Shown in pieces: positions 19,616-24,455 of a DNA stretch of 24,455 bases. The DNA is taken from positions 1 to 24,455 of the forward strand of contig JAEZHY010000238.1 in the NCBI GenBank assembly GCA_023416335.1. The letters are read 5' to 3'. Position numbers and translations under genes: made by a program. Within the stretch, counting starts at the first letter, position 1, and each line of letters starts with the position of its first letter. This DNA is from Pseudomonadota bacterium (lineage in GTDB: Bacteria > Desulfobacterota > Syntrophobacteria > Syntrophobacterales > Syntrophobacteraceae). The notes under the pieces are model-generated. The model was not told the DNA's origin. It did not search any database and saw only the letters and a list, made by a program, of their open reading frames with translations.

Positions 19616-20758
19616 TCAGCGGGATACGCGCAGCGTCTTTACCATCTTGATGCTGCCGTCGACGTTCTGCACGACATGATAGGCGTCCAGTCCGTCACCG
19701 AACTCGTCCCAGTTATACTCACTCTCCGCGCCCGGGAACTTCTGAATGGCCAGGATCGCCTTCCGAAGGCTTTCAGGTTTGAGGTCCGGGGCCTTCTTCA
19801 TAGCTTCAGCCGCAACGATAACCGCATCGTAGGCCCAGGAAGCATAAAAGTCGGGTTCCTCTTTGAATTTGGCTTTGTAGGCGGCGGTGAATGCTTTCGA
19901 GGTGTCGCTCGCCTCGGGATGGAAGTCGGCGACGCCGTAAGTCTTGTAGAGAGCATCACCCGCGAGATTGCGGCTGTCAACGGCGGTAATCGAAGGAGAC
20001 CCCACCCACTTCACATCGACGCCCAACTGCTTCATCTGCCGGGCAAAAACACCGAGGTCGGTTCCCCATGCCATGTAGGTTGCAAGCCCCGTTGCGCCGG
20101 ATTTTTTGAGGCCTTGTACGATCGCGGTAAAATCCTTTTCTCCATTGTTGTAGGCCTGGACAAACACGACTTCAGCCCCGAGTTCCTTCAGGGCCGGCAC
20201 CACCATGTCGCGTCCTCCGACGCCGAATGCATCACTGCCGTGCACGACTGCGACCTTTTTCTGGCCCAGCTCGTCCACCAGAAATTTCGCCATGACTTTA
20301 GCGCTCATACCGTCATGCGGCCGGCAGCGGAATATCCACTTGCTGTCGCTATGCGTCAGGCCGTAGTTGGTGCCGCCCATGAAAAACGGGATTTTTGCTT
20401 CGTTGATTGTCGGCGCCAGAGCCTGAATCTGCGTGGAGCGCGTTGGCCCCACGACGGCTACTATCTCGGAATCTTCGAGCAGTTTCTGGAATGCGGCAAC
20501 AGCGCCGGGGTTGGTGTTCTGGTCGTCTTCAAGGATAATCTGGATTTTGCGCCCGTTGATCCCTCCCGCCGTATTGATTTGCTCAAGGGCGATCTCGGCC
20601 CCCTGTTTCTGGTATTTGCCCGCTTCGGCCGCCTCACCCGACATCGGGATGAGCTGGCCGATTTTTATCGGCTTCCCGTCCGCGAAAGCCTGTCCAAAGG
20701 TAGCAGCGATGAAGCTCATGGCCGCAACAGCAACGATTACCGCCAAACTCTTACGCAT
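19616..20758 (-). CDS. LIV-type periplasmic substrate-binding protein
   Basis: The 380-residue protein of the Peripla_BP_6 family is the receptor of the importer. A signal peptide (MRKSLAVIVAVAAMSFIAA, cleavage probably after AFA at residue 26) precedes IKIGQLIPMSGEAAEAGKYQKQGAEIA and the family segment NTAGGINGRKIQIILEDDQ. The start is the ATG at 20756-20758, with AAGGAG upstream; longer in-frame options would lack the signal peptide at the N-terminus. Binding specificity cannot be read from the sequence. A LarA-like gene lies 67 bp upstream on the same strand, so a hydroxy acid or related carboxylate is as plausible as an amino acid. Confidence 0.92.
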   Translation of the reverse strand: MRKSLAVIVAVAAMSFIAATFGQAFADGKPIKIGQLIPMSGEAAEAGKYQKQGAEIALEQINTAGGINGRKIQIILEDDQNTNPGAVAAFQKLLEDSEIVAVVGPTRSTQIQALAPTINEAKIPFFMGGTNYGLTHSDSKWIFRCRPHDGMSAKVMAKFLVDELGQKKVAVVHGSDAFGVGGRDMVVPALKELGAEVVFVQAYNNGEKDFTAIVQGLKKSGATGLATYMAWGTDLGVFARQMKQLGVDVKWVGSPSITAVDSRNLAGDALYKTYGVADFHPEASDTSKAFTAAYKAKFKEEPDFYASWAYDAVIVAAEAMKKAPDLKPESLRKAILAIQKFPGAESEYNWDEFGDGLDAYHVVQNVDGSIKMVKTLRVSR

Positions 20759-20825
20759 GTCTTCTCCTTTTGATAATAGGGGCCAGAAAGCTTTCCAGGA
20801 GCCCGGGCCCAACGGAAATCCAGGC

Positions 20826-22091
20826 TTAGAAAAGATCCTTAAGCCGTTTGAGACTCCCGTCGTCCCCGAAGGGCAACTCAAAAGCATCACCAAAAACTTC
20901 CAGATCCGTCCGGCCCGCCGCCTCCGCGAGAAGAGCCTCGCTTGCCGCAAGCCGGGACAAATGTTTGGTATCGGAAATCCATACCGCACGAACAGTTTCG
21001 GGCAACCAGGCGCCCGCGGTTTGAAACCCGGTCTCGACAGCTTCCCTGTCGCTTTCCAGGGCCATCGGAATTTTGGCCAGTTCCGGCCGACTGCTGGTAA
21101 GGCAGTTCAGCCACGTGGTCTCATGATTCACCTTGCCCGCCGCTAGACGCGTCGTGTAATCGGCCATGCCTATCCCGATGGCGTTGCCGCATGTGTCCTC
21201 CGAGAGATCGAGAAACAGGACGCGTTTTATGGAGGGAGAAGTGCATTCGTCTTCGAAACGGTTCATTATCCTGCCGATTACCTTCGAATCGGCGCCGGTT
21301 CCGGATATTTCCTTCCCGATTTCGTCTACGATAAGCACATCGATACGATCCCAGGGAAGCCGAGGTTTGAACGAGCGGCTTTCTGTCAGCAGTTCCGACT
21401 CGCGCTCGAAGAGCCTGTTTGCCGGGACCATTTCCAGCCTCCGCAAATTGTTGCAATGGTCTTCGAGAATCGCCACCCCGCCCAAAACGTTCAATTTCTC
21501 CAAAATCACCCGTGCCGCGCTGTGCAGAGATCTCTGCATCCCGATGTCGAGGGCCATCCGGTGCATGGATGCCGCCCCGGGCTGGCGCCCAAGCCCGATG
21601 ACCGCGATCTTTATGAGGCCGGATTCCGTAAAGCCGATGAAATCGGTATGCTCCTTTACGCGATTGACCAGGATAATATGGTCGGCTTCCACCGCCGCCC
21701 TGTCGGCATATACCGGCGCGCCGATGTCCGTTGCCCCTATCGGAACCACTTCCCATCCGTCATAAACAGGCGCCCCGGCAGTTTCTTCCGTGATCCCCAA
21801 GTGCGACAAAACCGCGACCTGCCCGGCAGCCGTGCCTCCGCCATGGGAACCCATGCCCGGATAAATGAAGGGAGAGCCCCCACAGTCCCGGACGGCTTTC
21901 ACCAGTCCGGCCAGAACTCCGGGCATGCAGTCGATGCCGCGCGACCCGGCCGTGAGCAGAACCCTGTCGCCGGACCGGATCGCATCGAACAGTCCCGTCC
22001 GGTCCAACTCGGCTTTCAGGCTCCTGGTGACGTCCGGCGGTGTTTGATCAGGGAAAAGCTGTTTTACCAATCCGAAATGGGGCAGCCTCAT
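20826..22091 (-). CDS. LarA-like protein (lactate racemase N-terminal domain family)
   Basis: The 421-residue protein resembles the LarA/DUF2088 family. These are 2-hydroxyacid racemases or epimerases that use a nickel-pincer cofactor. Motifs seen are TAGSRGID (47-54), the conserved PGMGSHGGGT (78-87, His83), VNRVKEHTDF (142-151, His148) and SGLIKIAVIGLGRQPGA (157-173, Lys161). By position these could correspond to the catalytic histidines and cofactor-bearing lysine of LarA, but this is my inference. I choose the ATG at 22089-22091; a TTG eight codons upstream is possible. No larB, larC or larE gene is in the window, so cofactor supply would come from elsewhere. It leads the liv genes and is divergent from a hydroxyacid dehydrogenase. 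Confidence 0.78.
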   Translation of the reverse strand: MRLPHFGLVKQLFPDQTPPDVTRSLKAELDRTGLFDAIRSGDRVLLTAGSRGIDCMPGVLAGLVKAVRDCGGSPFIYPGMGSHGGGTAAGQVAVLSHLGITEETAGAPVYDGWEVVPIGATDIGAPVYADRAAVEADHIILVNRVKEHTDFIGFTESGLIKIAVIGLGRQPGAASMHRMALDIGMQRSLHSAARVILEKLNVLGGVAILEDHCNNLRRLEMVPANRLFERESELLTESRSFKPRLPWDRIDVLIVDEIGKEISGTGADSKVIGRIMNRFEDECTSPSIKRVLFLDLSEDTCGNAIGIGMADYTTRLAAGKVNHETTWLNCLTSSRPELAKIPMALESDREAVETGFQTAGAWLPETVRAVWISDTKHLSRLAASEALLAEAAGRTDLEVFGDAFELPFGDDGSLKRLKDLF

Positions 22092-22669
22092 ATCGTTCTT
22101 TCTGCAGTGCCGCAAAGGCCTTGAAAAATCGAGTCAAAAGGCCTTTCCGGATTGAAATCGGGGTGGTGATTTGATGAACGAAGGAACATACTCTCTTGCC
22201 CGGGGGAGCGGTTCTTTCCCTGCCGACAGCCCCCGGCGACTCTGAAGTCTATACGATTCTCCCGCGATTCGAGAGATTCGTTTGGGAGCGGTATGCCACC
22301 CGGATAAAAACGTTGAGTTTTGTAATTGAAGTTTTAAAAAGTTCGAATATGTTTGAATGAGCTTGCTTCGATCCATAGATGGAGCAGCTTGGCATCTCTT
22401 CCGCTCGGAATTTGGAGTTGGGGAATGAGTTTCAACTTCGCGTGTTGCTTATTTTGTGCTTTTCCCAAACGATGTCAAGCGGAAAATTCGTGATGAGCAG
22501 CCGATTCGAAAGACAATTGCCAATTCTTCCGATTGGAGAATAAAGTTCTTGATTTTTTGAACACAAACAAACATATTAGAACAGAGCAGATACAAGCACT
22601 GGATGCCCGGCTCCGGATTTCAACCGGCCGCGGCAAATGGGAACGGAACAGAGAAGAAACGAGATATCG
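22092..22669. promoter_or_regulatory. Divergent intergenic region between the larA-like and dehydrogenase genes
   Basis: This 578-bp region must carry promoters for both directions. Two copies of the palindrome AAGGCCTT lie at 22115-22122 and 22138-22145, just upstream of the larA-like start, and could be an operator or a hairpin. The stretch 22440-22590 is AT-richer. A possible plus-strand promoter there is TTGATT ... TATTAG (about 22552-22582), but its 19-nt spacing is poor. No gene for a regulator is present. Confidence 0.4.
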
Positions 22670-23752
22670 ATGAACATCTTGTGCATCGGCGATGTGATGA
22701 TCCCGGGTGCCGATTTCGCCAAAGCCTGCGGCGAACTCCACCTCGCAAACAAATCGATCAGCTCGGATGACTGGGAAAAGAACTGGGATAACCTGCAAAA
22801 CCGCCGGTTGGTCGTGGAAAAGAAAGGACCGGAAGCTGAACCGGTTCTCCCGCAGATCCTCGATGCGGAGAAGAGTACCGAAATGCTCATGGTCCTGTTT
22901 GCCCCGGTTTCCGCGGCGGCCATGGACGCCATGCCGTCGCTTCACCTTATCGGAGCAGCCCGTGCCGGGCAGGAAAACATAGATGTCCCGGCGGCGACCC
23001 GGCGCGGAATACTCGTCCACAACATCATGGGCCGCAATGCCCACGCCGTTTCCGACTTTGCGATCGGCCTTCTTCTTTCCGAGGCGCGCAACATCGCAAG
23101 GGCTCACCACGCCATAAAGCAGGGCGTCTGGCAGAAAACGTTCGCCAATTCGGATTTCATCCCCGAAATCACCGGCAAGACCCTTGGACTGGTCGGGTTC
23201 GGCTATATTGGAAGGCTGGTTGCTCAAAAACTTGCCGGATTCAATCTCGATGTGCTCGTATACGATCCGTTCGTCCCCGAGGAGGCAATCGCCGAATTCA
23301 AAGCGAGGAAGGTTTCCAGGGAAGAGCTGTTCAGCCGGGCGGATTTTATCTCCGTTCATGCCAGGCTGACGGAGAGCACCAAAGGAATGATCGGCAGGGA
23401 TGTCCTCAAGCTGATGAAACCCACGGCAATCCTCATCAATACCGCCAGGGCCGGCTTGATCGATGAAGATTCCCTCTACGAGGCGCTCAGGGAGCACAGG
23501 ATTGGCGGCGCTGCACTCGATGTGCACGCTTTCGAACCCCTCGGCAAAGAGAGCAGATGGCTCGAACTGGACAATGTCACCCTTACCCCTCACATCGCCG
23601 GAACGACGGTGGATGCATTGCGAAATTCGCCATATATCCTGGTCCGCGACATTAACAAACTTTTGGACGGGGCACCCCCCCAGTTTCTTCTCAATCCCGA
23701 GGTGCTGGAAAATCCCAGGGCAAAAGAGTGGCTTGCCGCTCTGAAAAGTTAG
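22670..23752 (+). CDS. D-isomer-specific 2-hydroxyacid dehydrogenase
   Basis: The 360-residue NAD-dependent oxidoreductase belongs to the SerA/formate-dehydrogenase-like family. It interconverts a D-2-hydroxyacid and a 2-oxoacid in the cytoplasm. The Rossmann motif is GLVGFGYIG (173-181), with Asp199 at the end of the next strand (VYDP). The catalytic set is Arg260 (NTARAGLIDE), Glu289 (DVHAFEP) and His308 (LTPHIAGTT). The substrate loop is GAARAGQENID (95-105). The length lacks the C-terminal ACT domain of true SerA, so serine synthesis is not implied. I choose the ATG at 22670 (MNILCIGD), where the family fold begins. An upstream in-frame ATG at 22637 would add 11 unrelated residues. It is followed after 25 bp by a kinase gene. 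Confidence 0.93.
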   Translation: MNILCIGDVMIPGADFAKACGELHLANKSISSDDWEKNWDNLQNRRLVVEKKGPEAEPVLPQILDAEKSTEMLMVLFAPVSAAAMDAMPSLHLIGAARAGQENIDVPAATRRGILVHNIMGRNAHAVSDFAIGLLLSEARNIARAHHAIKQGVWQKTFANSDFIPEITGKTLGLVGFGYIGRLVAQKLAGFNLDVLVYDPFVPEEAIAEFKARKVSREELFSRADFISVHARLTESTKGMIGRDVLKLMKPTAILINTARAGLIDEDSLYEALREHRIGGAALDVHAFEPLGKESRWLELDNVTLTPHIAGTTVDALRNSPYILVRDINKLLDGAPPQFLLNPEVLENPRAKEWLAALKS

Positions 23753-23777
23753 CTTTTGCCGAGCAAACGGGGTAGTT

Positions 23778-24455
23778 GTGATTGACGAATCCGAGTTCAT
23801 CGCCTGCATCGATGTTGGGACGACGGGTTGCAGAACGATCATCTTCTCCACCGCCGGTAAGCTCGTAGCGGAATCGTACGAAGAATACACGAGCATCTTC
23901 CTGTCGCCCACCTGGATAGACCACGATCCTTCCACCTGGATCGGCGCGGTCCGAAACACCCTTAAACAGGCGCTGCACCAGTTCCCGGGAGATCCGAAAA
24001 ATATCGCGGCAATCAGCGTGATCTCTCAGAGGGCCACCTTCGTCCCGGTGGACACAAAGGGAATCCCGCTGGACAACGCCATCCTGTGGCAGGACAAGCG
24101 GGCAACCGCACAGGCCGACATCGTGCGCGAGGAACTGGGAGCCGACTGCATATACCGAAAGACGGGACTTCGCATCGATCCATATTTTTCTCTGCCTAAG
24201 CTTTTATGGCTCAAGAAAAACAAGCCTAGTGTATTCAAGAGCACGTATAAGCTCCTCACGGTTCACGATCTCATAATCCATTTCCTGACCGGTGAATTCG
24301 TCACGGACTGGACCCAGGCATCCAGGACCATGCTGTTTAATATCACCGACCTCCAATGGGACGCGGAGATCTGCGACCGGTTCGAAATCCCGATGGAAAT
24401 GCTCGCAAAGACAATCCCCCCGGGAACCGTCGTTGGAGGACTGAGACCTTCCCTG
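23778..24455 (+). CDS. FGGY-family carbohydrate kinase, N-terminal part (cut by window edge)
   Basis: 226 codons are present and the frame is open at the right edge. Full-length members have about 500 residues. The first actin-like domain shows the phosphate-binding CIDVGTTGCRTIIF near the start and IDHDPSTWIGAVRNTLKQAL, where family members have W-x-x-D-P-x-x-W. It continues with the segment AAISVISQRATFVPVD and then AILWQDKRA, the substrate-binding region. The only reasonable start is GTG at 23778, 25 bp after the dehydrogenase stop, with GGGG upstream. FGGY kinases phosphorylate sugars, polyols or related compounds; the substrate here cannot be assigned. It is probably co-transcribed with the dehydrogenase. 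Confidence 0.9.
   Translation, partial: MIDESEFIACIDVGTTGCRTIIFSTAGKLVAESYEEYTSIFLSPTWIDHDPSTWIGAVRNTLKQALHQFPGDPKNIAAISVISQRATFVPVDTKGIPLDNAILWQDKRATAQADIVREELGADCIYRKTGLRIDPYFSLPKLLWLKKNKPSVFKSTYKLLTVHDLIIHFLTGEFVTDWTQASRTMLFNITDLQWDAEICDRFEIPMEMLAKTIPPGTVVGGLRPSL

Noticed and set aside
19499..20773. 424-codon plus-strand open frame opposite the binding-protein gene
   Set aside because: It is a shadow of a well-supported signal-peptide-bearing gene on the minus strand.
22388..22404. Possible sigma-54 promoter (TGGCA ... CGCT with GG-N10-GC spacing)
   Set aside because: Only the GG and GC dinucleotides fit, the -12 element is poor, and it is too far from the dehydrogenase start to stand alone.

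Overview
The window looks like a chromosomal segment of a GC-rich, Gram-negative bacterium. The style of the genes (LIV-type importer, LarA-like protein, a hybrid kinase beside periplasmic binding domains, type I-C CRISPR) would suit a deltaproteobacterium/Desulfobacterota relative. That placement is inference from gene content, not from a marker gene.

Region 1 (1-10794) is a complete type I-C CRISPR-Cas locus. A large array (40 repeats of 32 bp in the window, continuing off the left edge) is followed by its leader. Then, all on the minus strand and read from right to left, come cas3, a 382-bp gap, cas5c, cas8c (with an internal ribosome-binding site and GTG start for Cas11c), cas7c, cas4, cas1 (TTG start) and cas2. 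The repeat polarity puts the crRNA on the minus strand, so array and cas genes are co-directional. The unusual part is the cas3-cas5 gap. It holds a solitary degenerate CRISPR repeat that keeps the crRNA 5'-handle half, sits directly at the predicted start site of a minus-strand promoter, and is followed by a 42-nt pseudo-spacer and a second repeat-like fragment. The pseudo-spacer matches 10 of 11 seed positions (mismatch only at position 6, next mismatch at 12) to DNA just upstream of the same promoter. This is the architecture expected of a Cascade-guiding regulatory RNA (CreA/CreR type) that would repress cas5-cas8-cas7-cas4-cas1-cas2.

Region 2 (10795-12093) is about 1.3 kb without a convincing gene. 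It carries an imperfect palindrome and a roughly 175-bp tandemly duplicated non-coding repeat.

Region 3 (12094-15833, plus strand) has two genes: a secreted protein made of two tandem SBP_bac_3 domains, and a membrane hybrid histidine kinase with HAMP, PAS, HisKA/HATPase and a C-terminal receiver domain. They look like one sensory unit. A REP-like inverted repeat follows.

Region 4 (16108-22091, minus strand) is a probable operon. In transcription order it holds a LarA-like (lactate racemase domain) protein, a LIV-type periplasmic binding protein, LivH, a fused LivM-LivG polypeptide and LivF. A strong stem-loop lies between the binding-protein gene and livH.

Region 5 (22670-24455, plus strand) is divergent from the larA-like gene. 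It encodes a D-isomer-specific 2-hydroxyacid dehydrogenase and the N-terminal part of an FGGY carbohydrate kinase cut by the window edge. Regions 4 and 5 together suggest uptake and catabolism of a hydroxy acid or sugar acid, rather than simple branched-chain amino-acid import; the substrate is not determined by the sequence.
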